A model generated the notes under the pieces. That model ran no database searches. It was not told the DNA's origin and was given only the letters and a program-made list of their open reading frames with translations. Of a stretch of 54,510 nt of DNA, positions 22,755 to 30,278 are shown one piece after another. Location: the NCBI RefSeq assembly GCF_001653565.1, contig NZ_LYPB01000086.1, positions 25,246 to 79,755 of the forward strand. Direction: 5' to 3'. This DNA is from Paenibacillus oryzisoli (lineage in GTDB: Bacteria > Bacillota > Bacilli > Paenibacillales > NBRC-103111). The position numbers and the translations under genes are program-made. Numbering within the stretch: position 1 is the stretch's first letter; each line of letters starts with the position of its first letter.

Positions 22755-24182
22755 TTGAAAAAAGGATTTCTATCGTCAATTTTATTTTTAGTATTCTCAT
22801 TATTTTTTTCAATGAATTTTGCTTTTGCTGCAGGGGATACATGGGTCGATAAGGCAAATATGCTTACTCCAGAGGCAAAGCTAAGTGCAGCAACAGTGAA
22901 TGGAAAAATATATACCTTTGGTTCGTCTGCCGGTACTATACAAGAGTATGATCCTACTTTGAATTCATGGACAAGTAAAGGCTCTTTCCCTACAAATGTA
23001 TGGGCTCAAACTGGGCTTTCCTTTCAAGGTTTAATTTATTTTTTAAATAACACCAATAAGGTTGTTGCATATGATCCGGTTGCAAACACATGGACTGAAA
23101 AATCGACCACTCCATTTACGGGCGGAGTAACAGCTTGTGCTGTACTTAATAATAAAATTTATTATTCTTATGTATGGGCTGGCTTCCTACAAGAATATGA
23201 TCCTGTTTCTAATAGTTGGGCACAAAAGGCGGATATTCCAATTGAAACGAAAGACGGAGCTTCACTGGCTGCTGCAAACAACAAATTGTATCTAGTAGGT
23301 GGTCACGATAGATATGGAAACTCTCATAAACAGTTACTTGAATATGATCCAGGCACGAATGTTTGGACTCAAAAAACAAGTATGAATTTTGCCAGATCAG
23401 GCTTAACAGTTCAAACTGTGAATAATCATATTCTTGCAATTGGTGGTCTATCTGGAGCTGCTCAATATACAAATGCGGTTGAAGAATATGATCCAATAAC
23501 CAATACATGGACTATTAGATCAAGTCTACATCATGCAAGACACTTTCTCGCATCGGCTACAGTAGGGACCAAAATTTATGTAATGGGTGGATGGGATAAC
23601 CCACAAGGAGTAGCTACTGTATACAATGAAGAGTACACAGCAGATATTAGTGTTCCGACTTTACCTAGTAACTTGTCTGCAAGTGGAGCTAACTCTCAAA
23701 TTAACTTAACTTGGGATTCAGTTGTTAGTGCAGCAAGTTATAGCATTAAAAGATCAACAACAGCTGGCGGCCCGTACACAACAATCGCTAGTGACGTAAC
23801 TGGTACGACATACACAGATAGCGCAGTTACAAATGGAACAACATACTATTATGTTGTAACAGCAGTTAATGCTGGCGGAGAAAGTGGAAATTCTAACGAA
23901 GCATCAGCAACTCCTACGGCTCCGACAGTTCCGGTGGCTTCAGGTCGTGCTCTTGTAGTAATAACATTAGTAAACGGACTTGAAAAAGAATACGATCTAT
24001 CGATGACTGAGGTTAACGCATTTATTACTTGGTACAACGGACGTGCAGAAGGTACGGGATCCGAAGTGTATGCTTTTAACAAAACTTATAACCTATCAAA
24101 ATTTTTAAGTCGCAAAGACTACATTGCATTCAGTAAAATTGAAACTTTCGAAGTTAGTGAATATGAGGTTGCTACTCCTTAA
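22755..24182 (+). CDS. Secreted Kelch-repeat/FN3 surface protein
   Basis: A 475-residue exported protein. I prefer TTG 22755, with AGGTGG 8 bases upstream, over the GTG at 22743. A signal peptide (KKGFLSSILFLVFSLFF, cleavage after AFA) is followed by about six Kelch-type blades (NGKIYTFG, NNKLYLVGGHDRYG, TKIYVMGGWDNP with recurrent EYDP-x-x-N-x-W), a fibronectin type III domain (about residues 300-390), and the 70-residue C-terminal module shared with the preceding gene (EKEYDLSMTEVNAFITWYNG). Kelch propellers bind proteins or sugars; the C-terminal module is recurrent in Paenibacillus surface proteins but has no known function. No sortase motif. Confidence 0.8.
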   Translation: MKKGFLSSILFLVFSLFFSMNFAFAAGDTWVDKANMLTPEAKLSAATVNGKIYTFGSSAGTIQEYDPTLNSWTSKGSFPTNVWAQTGLSFQGLIYFLNNTNKVVAYDPVANTWTEKSTTPFTGGVTACAVLNNKIYYSYVWAGFLQEYDPVSNSWAQKADIPIETKDGASLAAANNKLYLVGGHDRYGNSHKQLLEYDPGTNVWTQKTSMNFARSGLTVQTVNNHILAIGGLSGAAQYTNAVEEYDPITNTWTIRSSLHHARHFLASATVGTKIYVMGGWDNPQGVATVYNEEYTADISVPTLPSNLSASGANSQINLTWDSVVSAASYSIKRSTTAGGPYTTIASDVTGTTYTDSAVTNGTTYYYVVTAVNAGGESGNSNEASATPTAPTVPVASGRALVVITLVNGLEKEYDLSMTEVNAFITWYNGRAEGTGSEVYAFNKTYNLSKFLSRKDYIAFSKIETFEVSEYEVATP

Positions 24183-24250
24183 CAAAGATCAAGCAATTCA
24201 ATAACAAGAGAAAATCGACTGAGGGAGTATCCCTTGGGCGATTTTTATTT
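23960..24250 (+). repeat. Direct repeat copy 2 (C-terminal module plus terminator)
   Basis: Second copy of the 22310-22600 repeat, here intact in frame. It encodes the shared C-terminal module of the Kelch protein and its terminator. Confidence 0.8.
24212..24250 (+). terminator. Intrinsic terminator
   Basis: AAATCG-x-CTGAGGGA pairs with TCCCTTGGG-CGATTT, followed by TTATTT. Counterpart of the terminator at 22567. Confidence 0.75.
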
Positions 24251-24269
24251 TCAGCAATAATTAACGGCA

Positions 24270-24294
24270 CCCTGCTAGCAAAGAACTAGCAGGG
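24270..24294. terminator. Hairpin near the 3' side of the sda-like gene
   Basis: CCCTGCTAG (24270-24278) and CTAGCAGGG (24286-24294) are a perfect nine-base stem with a seven-base loop. A T-rich CTCTTTCT follows on the plus strand only. It may be a terminator for either side. Confidence 0.45.
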
Positions 24295-24346
24295 CTCTTT
24301 CTGGTGAAGGGTGAGATCCCATTCGCCCATCATTTTTAGTTAGCTA

Positions 24347-24508
24347 TTAGTATTCTTTCTCTTCATCAGATGGCCGTATAAAAACAATGCCCCTGTTAAT
24401 CAACTCTTTTTCCAGTATTGCAATAAATTCTTCATTTAGATTCATTTTAAGTGCATCTTTGTACGCGGAAAGTAAAGCAGCGTCGCTCAGCTTAAAATTG
24501 TATTTCAA
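24347..24508 (-). CDS. Sda-like sporulation histidine kinase inhibitor
   Basis: A 53-residue frame on the minus strand with TTG start (complement of 24506-24508) and GGGAG about 7 bases upstream. The core KLSDAALLSAYKDALKMNLN followed by EEFIAILEKELINRG matches B. subtilis Sda (LSDELLIESY...MNLNRDFI...EIKRR) closely in order and spacing. Sda forms a helical hairpin that binds the kinase that phosphorylates Spo0F, blocking sporulation when DNA replication is disturbed. The C-terminal tail (VFIRPSDEEKEY) is longer and more acidic than in B. subtilis. A DnaA-box-like site lies upstream at 24617, as expected for replication-linked control. Confidence 0.8.
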   Translation of the reverse strand: MKYNFKLSDAALLSAYKDALKMNLNEEFIAILEKELINRGIVFIRPSDEEKEY

Positions 24509-24616
24509 TATATACTCTCCCTTTAGCGAATAGGATTCTAACCCTCGCCTTAGGTATTATGGACTATATGGAATATTTGGGTTACATTATTCGACAATAA
24601 GCATTAAATCATTTGA

Positions 24617-24625
24617 AGTGAATAA
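24617..24625 (-). promoter_or_regulatory. DnaA-box-like site upstream of sda-like gene
   Basis: TTATTCACT on the minus strand matches the DnaA box TTATNCACA at all but the last base. It lies about 110 bases before the sda-like start. In B. subtilis, DnaA binding upstream of sda couples its transcription to replication. One partial box is weak evidence alone. Confidence 0.35.
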
Positions 24626-24665
24626 TTGATGTTTTTTTCTATGTTATATATAGAAGCTAAAAAAT

Positions 24666-24697
24666 CCCGAAAGTGAGATCCACTCTTGGGCTTTTTT
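24666..24697. terminator. Bidirectional hairpin terminator
   Basis: CCCGAAAGTG (24666-24675) pairs with CACTCTTGGG (24681-24690). T runs flank it on both strands. Its placement between the minus-strand sda-like promoter region and the rsmD leader suggests insulation of the housekeeping block. Confidence 0.65.
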
Positions 24698-24860
24698 CGT
24701 TAATCTAATGTAGATTTAGATCGATTATATTTCATTTGGTACCCTACTGGTACCTTGATCATTAAAAACAGTAGCTGTACTATAGGGAAATTAGTAACTG
24801 TTATACATAGTAAACCCGTATAGAATAAGGGTTTCTGAAAACTGTCCTATAAAATAATAA

Positions 24861-24995
24861 CGGCGACTGCTTGCGCAGCCGCCTCATGGGAGAGGAGAAA
24901 CCGGATGAAGAGCTTATGGGGAAACGTAAGCCTTCTCCGCGGTTGTCTACGACATTCTCTGATGTCGATAGTTCAAGGATGACCGCTTTACGGTA
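24861..24995 (+). ncRNA. Structured leader RNA upstream of rsmD (ylbH-leader-like)
   Basis: Four hairpins follow one another: GGCG-CTGC/GCAG-CGCC (24862-24883), an outer GGAGAA/TTCTCC (24894-24938) enclosing CTTATG/CGTAAG (24913-24930), CGACAT/ATGTCG (24950-24967), and ACCG/CGGT (24982-24994). In Bacillus a conserved RNA, the ylbH leader, precedes ylbH, the orthologue of rsmD; the position matches but I cannot align the consensus here. A promoter-like pair lies after the structure (25023-25051), so it may be a separate small RNA or an upstream part of a longer transcript. Confidence 0.5.
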
Positions 24996-25022
24996 AATTT
25001 ATACATCGTAGGGATAAATTTT

Positions 25023-25051
25023 TTGTATCAAATTAGTGCTTGTGGTACGAT
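25023..25051 (+). promoter_or_regulatory. Candidate sigma-A promoter of rsmD
   Basis: TTGTAT (25023-25028) and TACGAT (25046-25051) with a 17-base spacer, 38 bases before the rsmD start. It lies downstream of the structured RNA. Confidence 0.45.
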
Positions 25052-25089
25052 AGCAAAAGAATGAACCAGCATGGAAGGGACACGCACAG

Positions 25090-25665
25090 ATGAGAGTGAT
25101 TTCAGGCACGGCCAAAGGCAGGTCGTTAAAGGCTGTACCCGGTACGAGTACACGACCTACAACAGATAAAGTGAAAGAAGCGATCTTCAGTATGATCGGA
25201 CCTTATTTTGACGGAGGACAGGTGCTTGATTTGTTCGCTGGCACGGGCGGGCTAGGAATTGAAGCGCTGAGCCGCGGTATGGATAAGGCGGTATTTATTG
25301 ATATCGAGAAAAAAAGTATCGACACGATTGGGCATAATGTTGAAATTGCCAGGTTAAAGGATCAGGTAGAGATTTATCGGACAGATGCGGCAAGAGCGCT
25401 GAAGGTGCTGGCGAAGCGGGCGGAGAAGTTCCAACTTGTATTTCTGGATCCGCCGTACCGGATGAAAGGAATCGCAGAGCTGATGATGACGATGGAGGAA
25501 CAAGCCATTGTGGAACCAGACGCCACGATTGTGGTCGAGCACGATGCTAAGGATGTACTGCTAGAAACGATTGGCAGCTTCAAGCAGCTACGTAGAGCAG
25601 ACTATGGAGATACGGCGGTAACCATATTTAAACGCGATAACGCGTCCATAGAACACAGTAATTGA
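25090..25665 (+). CDS. rsmD: 16S rRNA (guanine966-N2)-methyltransferase RsmD
   Basis: A 191-residue class I methyltransferase, orthologue of B. subtilis YlbH. MRVISGTAKGRSLKAVPG and RPTTDKVKEAIFSM are the family's N-terminal substrate region, DLFAGTGGLGIEALSRG binds S-adenosylmethionine, and FLDPPYRMKG contains the catalytic DPPY for exocyclic amino methylation. It modifies G966 of 16S rRNA during 30S assembly. It is followed at 14 bases by coaD, the universal order in Bacilli. Confidence 0.96.
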   Translation: MRVISGTAKGRSLKAVPGTSTRPTTDKVKEAIFSMIGPYFDGGQVLDLFAGTGGLGIEALSRGMDKAVFIDIEKKSIDTIGHNVEIARLKDQVEIYRTDAARALKVLAKRAEKFQLVFLDPPYRMKGIAELMMTMEEQAIVEPDATIVVEHDAKDVLLETIGSFKQLRRADYGDTAVTIFKRDNASIEHSN

Positions 25666-25679
25666 AGGAGATGAAAAGC

Positions 25680-26183
25680 ATGATGAGGCAAGAACACGGT
25701 ATAACAGTTGCGGTATATCCAGGGAGCTTTGATCCAGTTACCTACGGTCATCTTGATATTATACATAGAGCAGCAAAAGTATTTGATAAATTAATTGTGG
25801 CAGTGCTGAACAATACATCCAAAAATGCGCTATTCACCCTGGAAGAACGCATGGAACTGCTTCGCAAAGTAACCGCGGATCTTCCCAATGTGGAGATCGA
25901 TGGTTTTCGGGATCTGATGGTCAATTATATGAAACAACGTAATGTCAGATTGATCGTTCGTGGACTTCGGGCTGTATCTGATTTTGAATATGAATTGCAA
26001 ATGGCATCGACCAATCATAAGCTGAACCCGGATGTGGAAACGTTCTTTATGACGTCAAAACCGCAGTTTTCCTATTTGAGCTCAAGTATCGTGAAAGAGA
26101 TTGCCAAATTCCATGGCCCCGTCGAGGATCTAGTACCTGTAGAAGTGGAAGAGGAACTACGCAAGAAATTCCCTCAGACCTAG
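25680..26183 (+). CDS. coaD: Phosphopantetheine adenylyltransferase
   Basis: A 167-residue enzyme that transfers AMP to 4'-phosphopantetheine, the fourth step of coenzyme A synthesis. YPGSFDPVTYGHLDII carries the nucleotidyltransferase TxGH motif, and SSSIVKEIAKFHG the C-terminal ISSTxxR-like motif (here LSSSIVKE). ATG 25680 has AAGGAG 9 bases upstream; the longer TTG frame at 25662 overlaps rsmD. Probably co-transcribed with rsmD. Confidence 0.96.
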   Translation: MMRQEHGITVAVYPGSFDPVTYGHLDIIHRAAKVFDKLIVAVLNNTSKNALFTLEERMELLRKVTADLPNVEIDGFRDLMVNYMKQRNVRLIVRGLRAVSDFEYELQMASTNHKLNPDVETFFMTSKPQFSYLSSSIVKEIAKFHGPVEDLVPVEVEEELRKKFPQT

Positions 26184-26206
26184 AAGCTAGATCGAAAGGG
26201 AATTTC
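26165..26206. terminator. Shared hairpin between coaD and ylbJ
   Basis: GAAATTCCCT (26165-26174) and AGGGAATTTC (26197-26206) form a ten-base stem spanning the coaD stop. A nested CTAG/CTAG sits in the loop. It lies between convergent genes and may terminate both; T runs are weak. Confidence 0.45.
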
Positions 26207-26220
26207 AAATTGACATTTAG

Positions 26221-27492
26221 TTAGTTTACCACTTTCCGCTGATACAAGCGCAGGCCAACCGATATGAGCAGCATAATTGTGAAAATGAAAAGGAATTGCA
26301 ACAGCATTGGTCCCCATAGGCCCCATGCCGTTTCGCCGTTCAAGGGGAACGGTACCGCGGCAGCAGGATTGCTGGCTAGGTCTAACCGGAGGAAGCTAGG
26401 CTCTGTATCTAATAGGAGCAACTGCAATGGTTTCCAGAGCAAAATTGTAGTAAATAGGGCAAGCACAGCATGGAGAGCACGGGACTGTAAGAAAAAAGCA
26501 TATCTAGCATCCGTTTTCTGGTGGAAGCCAGCAACTTGTGCGTGGGCGGACAACCCTCCCCAACCGAGGAAAGCACTGAGCAGCGCCATTTGTGGCAGCA
26601 GTGAGAGATCTTGAGCCTGGCTGAAAGCATAAGCCCCAAGGTGAATTTCCATCAATCCTTTGATCCATTGCGGTGTTGTGTCTGTGAAAATACCCATGAA
26701 GCTAAGAAGGAACTGGGTGACGGGGCGAAGAATGTCGGTAAAATGTGTAATCGAGATGACGTTGATTAATACAGAAAATATCATCATGTATCCGCCGATC
26801 AACATTAGCGTTTGTACAGCGGAAGTTACTGCATCTCCAAGAAGCTTGCCGAAAGTACGGCCATCTTCCCAATAAGCTTGGCGCATGGCTATAAGAGCAG
26901 ATTTCCCAATAGAAATTGATTCTTTCGGCTTGGCTACTGGCGTTTTTACTCCAGGAGGAGAGATGGCTTGCTTGCTATGTCGCATCAAGAAGCCTGTTGC
27001 GAAAGCGGAAATATAATGGATAATCGCAAGTAAGATTCCTAGTTTGGCGTTATGAAGGAATCCAATCCCAATAACCATGATGAGGAATAATGGACTGCAC
27101 AAATGGGAAAGGGCTGTTAACCGTTCTGTTTCTGTACGTGTAAGTAAGTTTTTTTCTCGCAGCGATGCAGTAATTCTTGCTCCCGCAGGAAATCCTACAA
27201 CAAAGCCGGATGCCAACGCCCAACCGCTAACACCAGGAAGTCGGAAAAAGACGCGCATTAGCGGTTCTAGGAGTACGCCTGTCCCTTGAATGACTCCGAA
27301 TCCAATTAAGAGCTCGGTCATTATAAGGAAAGGCATCAAAGCGGGAAAGACGAGCTTCCACCAAATAGTCAGCCCTTCGAGAGATGACTGAAAAGCTTTG
27401 TCGGGAAATAGAATGACAGATATAACGACCAATCCAGCCAAAGCACCCAGCACCAATGTGGTGAATTTGGCATGGAATTTTACATTAGGCAT
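26221..27492 (-). CDS. ylbJ: Sporulation integral membrane protein YlbJ
   Basis: A 423-residue polytopic membrane protein with two nucleoside-recognition (Gate) regions (GLTIWWKLVFPALMPFLIMT and, near the middle, ALIAMRQAYWEDGRTFGKLL). It is needed for heat-resistant spores in B. subtilis and is expressed in the mother cell; transport function is suspected. I start at the ATG complementary to 27490-27492, with GAGGTGAT just upstream, instead of the more distal ATG at 27516. It is convergent with coaD, as in B. subtilis. Confidence 0.92.
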   Translation of the reverse strand: MPNVKFHAKFTTLVLGALAGLVVISVILFPDKAFQSSLEGLTIWWKLVFPALMPFLIMTELLIGFGVIQGTGVLLEPLMRVFFRLPGVSGWALASGFVVGFPAGARITASLREKNLLTRTETERLTALSHLCSPLFLIMVIGIGFLHNAKLGILLAIIHYISAFATGFLMRHSKQAISPPGVKTPVAKPKESISIGKSALIAMRQAYWEDGRTFGKLLGDAVTSAVQTLMLIGGYMMIFSVLINVISITHFTDILRPVTQFLLSFMGIFTDTTPQWIKGLMEIHLGAYAFSQAQDLSLLPQMALLSAFLGWGGLSAHAQVAGFHQKTDARYAFFLQSRALHAVLALFTTILLWKPLQLLLLDTEPSFLRLDLASNPAAAVPFPLNGETAWGLWGPMLLQFLFIFTIMLLISVGLRLYQRKVVN

Positions 27493-27614
27493 AGCATCAC
27501 CTCGTCCATCGAACATGCTTCATTGTACGCAACTAGATTGGCGAATAGACCAAGCTTTCATCGAGAATAGGTAGGCCAAACAACAAGTGAAAGCAACAGG
27601 AAAGGGGAACCTGT

Positions 27615-28736
27615 ATGGATAAGGAAGAAGAGAATACGATACGTACGTGGACGAATGATTCATATCAATATCCGAGAAGCTCGGCAACAAGGCGGTACTT
27701 AGTTTCTGCACTGGTCGGGATCATCATTGTATATTTGCTGTTTTTTGTGCGGTTGCCTTTCTTTGTTTTTATGCCAGGGACTGCAGAAGAAATTAAGTCG
27801 ATGGTTTCGATTGCCAAAAGCACGGGCCCAGAAAAAGGGAATCTCATGCTAACTACCGTGCGCGTAGCTGATGCCAATATCGTGAACTATTTGGTAGGAC
27901 TCGTCCATCCGTATGAAGAAATTGAGCCCAAAAAGGCTGTACTCAAGCAAGGAGAGTCCGAGCAAGAATATTCACAGCGTCAGGAATACGTCATGTTAAC
28001 CTCACAGGCTAGCGCGATTCAAGCAGCTTATACGGAGGCCAAGGTTCCTTTTCATATTGATCACGAGGGTGTGATGGTCCTTCAAACTGTTCCAGGCTTG
28101 TCTGGCGAGAAAGTGCTTAAACCAGGCGATGTGCTTCTGAAGGCTGGCGACAAAGAGGTGAAAGTAGCGCAAGATCTACTAGACTCACTCGCTGGCAAAA
28201 AAGCAGGAGACACCATTTCCATTACGTATAGTAGGAAGAAAACGGAGATGCAAACGACACTCACATTGGGTGCGCTGCCTCTACAAGAGGGAGAAACCAC
28301 ACCGCGGGCAGGGATTGGTGTTGTTCCAGCAGGTATGCAATCGGTGAAATCCGATTCGGAAGATCAGCAGGTGACTATCAAGGCTGGTGATATTGGAGGG
28401 CCTTCAGCAGGCCTCATGTTTTCATTGGAGATTTTCAATCAGCTTGTACCTGAGGATATTACGAAAGGGTATCGCATTGCAGGAACGGGAACCATTGAAG
28501 CGGATGGCACTGTAGGACCGATTGGTGGTATTCAACACAAGATTATTGCTGCAGATCGGGAAAAAGCTGAAATTTTCTTTGCGCCTAAAAACATGACCTA
28601 TAAAGACGGAACCAAGATCGAGAATTATTCCGATGCGGTCAAAAGAGCGAAGCAAATCAAAACGAAGATGGAAATTGTCGAAATCGGCACGATGGAAGAT
28701 GCCTTGAAATATCTAGCAGCGTTGCCGCCGAAATAA
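27615..28736 (+). CDS. ylbL: PDZ/Lon-like membrane serine protease (YlbL/SepM family)
   Basis: A 373-residue protein with one N-terminal membrane helix (YLVSALVGIIIVYLLFFVRL), an extracytoplasmic PDZ domain (about 145-220; VPGLSGEKVLKPGDVLLKAG) and a Lon-type protease domain with catalytic Ser in GGPSAGLMFSL and Lys in GGIQHKIIAADREKA. The family processes secreted peptides or proteins: SepM in streptococci trims a competence peptide, and YlbL in B. subtilis degrades the cell-division inhibitor YneA after DNA damage. In B. subtilis ylbK precedes and ylbM follows; both are absent here. Confidence 0.92.
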   Translation: MDKEEENTIRTWTNDSYQYPRSSATRRYLVSALVGIIIVYLLFFVRLPFFVFMPGTAEEIKSMVSIAKSTGPEKGNLMLTTVRVADANIVNYLVGLVHPYEEIEPKKAVLKQGESEQEYSQRQEYVMLTSQASAIQAAYTEAKVPFHIDHEGVMVLQTVPGLSGEKVLKPGDVLLKAGDKEVKVAQDLLDSLAGKKAGDTISITYSRKKTEMQTTLTLGALPLQEGETTPRAGIGVVPAGMQSVKSDSEDQQVTIKAGDIGGPSAGLMFSLEIFNQLVPEDITKGYRIAGTGTIEADGTVGPIGGIQHKIIAADREKAEIFFAPKNMTYKDGTKIENYSDAVKRAKQIKTKMEIVEIGTMEDALKYLAALPPK

Positions 28737-28767
28737 GCCATGTCGAGTCCCAATAATATTATTTGAA

Positions 28768-28797
28768 TTGACAAGAAGTATGGGGAATGGATATAAT
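28768..28797 (+). promoter_or_regulatory. Sigma-A promoter of yceD-rpmF
   Basis: Consensus TTGACA (28768-28773) and TATAAT (28792-28797) with an 18-base spacer, 26 bases before the yceD start. One of the best promoters in the window. Confidence 0.8.
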
Positions 28798-28823
28798 AAT
28801 CTTTGTTTGTTTGGGGTGATATC

Positions 28824-29333
28824 ATGCAAATTCGTTTTAGAGAACTATCTCTGCAAGGGCAAGCGGTATCTATGAATGAAGTAATGAATTTGACAGAGCC
28901 TTACGAGGGTCGTCAAGACATTCTTAACCATGGACCTGTTCATGCGAATCTTCATGCAAAGTATGAAGAAGGAGTAGTTAAAGTTAACGGTACGTTAACG
29001 CTAGACTTGGAGTTAAGCTGTTCCCGATGCTTAACGCACACGAACCAAACAATTAAGCTTCCTTTCAAGGAAGTTTTCATGCAGGAGCCGGAAGAAGAAG
29101 ATCCTGAGTTAGACGAGGACATTCATCTTGTGGTTGGGGATAAAGTGGATTTGGAGCCTTACGTTGTAGAGAATGTAGTGGTTGGTTTACCGTACATACC
29201 ACTTTGTGACGAAGCGTGCAAAGGTCTTTGCCCCGTGTGCGGAGAAAATCGCAATGATCGTGATTGCGGCTGCAAGACGGACAAGATTGATCCTAGACTT
29301 GCAGGTCTCGCGGACTTTTTTAACAAAGAATAA
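28824..29333 (+). CDS. yceD: YceD-family (DUF177) 23S rRNA accumulation protein
   Basis: A 169-residue protein; ATG 28824 with GGGGTGAT upstream is preferred over TTG 28803. It contains a first Cys pair (LELSCSRCLTH), an acidic middle (EEEDPELDEDIH), and a C-terminal Cys cluster (CDEACKGLCPVCGENR then DCGC). YceD proteins affect 23S rRNA levels and are nearly always followed by rpmF, as here. The B. subtilis orthologue is YlbN. Confidence 0.93.
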   Translation: MQIRFRELSLQGQAVSMNEVMNLTEPYEGRQDILNHGPVHANLHAKYEEGVVKVNGTLTLDLELSCSRCLTHTNQTIKLPFKEVFMQEPEEEDPELDEDIHLVVGDKVDLEPYVVENVVVGLPYIPLCDEACKGLCPVCGENRNDRDCGCKTDKIDPRLAGLADFFNKE

Positions 29334-29371
29334 GGCAACACCGAAATTTCGTATAAGGAGGTGTTTTAAAG

Positions 29372-29545
29372 ATGGCAGTACCTCAAAGAAGAACGTCCAA
29401 AACTCGTCGCGACAAGCGCCGTACTCACTTTAAATTGGAAGTTCCAGGCATGGTGAAATGTGACCAATGTGCGGAATTGAAGCTAGCACATCACGTGTGC
29501 AAGTCTTGCGGAACGTACAAAAGCAGAGAGATCGTAAAAGCATAA
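29372..29545 (+). CDS. rpmF: 50S ribosomal protein L32
   Basis: A 57-residue ribosomal protein. MAVPQRRTSKTRRDKRRTHF is the standard start. VKCDQC and CKSCGTY give the four-Cys zinc site, so this is the C+ (zinc-binding) form of L32. AAGGAGGTG lies just upstream. It follows yceD by 38 bases and shares its promoter, and is closed by a terminator. Confidence 0.97.
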   Translation: MAVPQRRTSKTRRDKRRTHFKLEVPGMVKCDQCAELKLAHHVCKSCGTYKSREIVKA

Positions 29546-29553
29546 GAATGGAC

Positions 29554-29589
29554 ATAGTACTTCATCCTAGGTGAGGTGCTATTTTTTTT
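29554..29589 (+). terminator. Intrinsic terminator after rpmF
   Basis: ATAGTACTTCA (29554-29564) pairs with TGAGGTGCTAT (29572-29582) using two G-T pairs, and eight T follow. Confidence 0.85.
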
Positions 29590-29614
29590 GCTTTCTTTTT
29601 GGTCCTAAATTTAA

Positions 29615-29620
29615 TATACT
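29615..29620 (+). promoter_or_regulatory. Candidate -10 of the fapR operon
   Basis: TATACT directly before the FapR-box-like palindrome. The -35 is poor (T-rich stretch around 29592). The operator just downstream of the -10 matches the layout of FapR-repressed promoters. Confidence 0.45.
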
Positions 29621-29625
29621 ACAGT

Positions 29626-29642
29626 TTAGTATCTGGTAATAA
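29626..29642 (+). promoter_or_regulatory. FapR operator-like palindrome
   Basis: TTAGTATCTGGTAATAA agrees at 13 of 17 positions with the B. subtilis FapR operator consensus as I recall it (TTAGTACCAGATACTAA), with the outer TTAGTA/TAA arms intact. It sits between a TATACT -10 and the fapR start, so FapR probably represses its own operon, with malonyl-CoA as inducer. Confidence 0.7.
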
Positions 29643-29663
29643 GATGAGATCTCACGAGATAAG

Positions 29664-30278
29664 GTGGTGCTTACCATCGAACGCCTTCCTAAACGACAAA
29701 GGCAGCAGCAACTGCTGCAGTCCATTGAAGCGAACCCATTTATGACGGATGAGGAATTGATGCGAACGTTTGGGGTTAGTATCCAAACTGTCCGCTTGGA
29801 TCGATTAGAGCTCGGTATTCCTGAATTGCGGGAACGTATGAAGCATATGGCCGTCAAAACCTACGATCCTGTGCGTTCACTTCCAATTGATGAAGTTATT
29901 GGGGAAGTCATTGACTTACAGTTGGATCAGAGCGGTATATCGATTTTTGAAATTAAAGAAGATCATATTTTTTCCAGAACCAAAATTGCCAGAGGACATC
30001 ATATTTTCTCGCAAGCCAATTCATTAGCTGTTGCTGTCATTGACGATCCAATTGCATTAACAGCTTCGGCTGATATTCGATTTGTTCGCTCAGTAAAGCT
30101 AGGAGAGAAGTGTGTCGCCAAAGCGTATGTGCGATCTGTTTCCAAAGGAAAGGCACGTGTGGAAGTTTTCACATATGTGGGCGAAGAAACGGTGTTTCGA
30201 GGCAACTTTGTTATCTTTCATTCGAAGAAAGAGCAACATCTAGATAGGGAGGACAAGCTCCATGCGGATCGCGATTGA
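29664..30278 (+). CDS. fapR: Fatty acid and phospholipid biosynthesis repressor FapR
   Basis: A 204-residue regulator. The N-terminal helix-turn-helix (FMTDEELMRTFGVSIQTVRL) is followed by LDRLELGIPELRERM and a hot-dog-fold effector domain (IARGHHIFSQANSLAVAVID, ALTASADIRFVRSV). FapR represses lipid-synthesis genes and is released by malonyl-CoA. The start is uncertain: GTG 29664 or 29667; no better codon fits the B. subtilis alignment. It overlaps plsX by 17 bases, making fapR-plsX-fabH-fabD-fabG one operon. Confidence 0.95.
   Translation: MVLTIERLPKRQRQQQLLQSIEANPFMTDEELMRTFGVSIQTVRLDRLELGIPELRERMKHMAVKTYDPVRSLPIDEVIGEVIDLQLDQSGISIFEIKEDHIFSRTKIARGHHIFSQANSLAVAVIDDPIALTASADIRFVRSVKLGEKCVAKAYVRSVSKGKARVEVFTYVGEETVFRGNFVIFHSKKEQHLDREDKLHADRD

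Noticed and set aside
24735..24757. GGTACC direct/inverted repeat upstream of rsmD
   Set aside because: Two six-base palindromes close together; no further pattern supports an operator.
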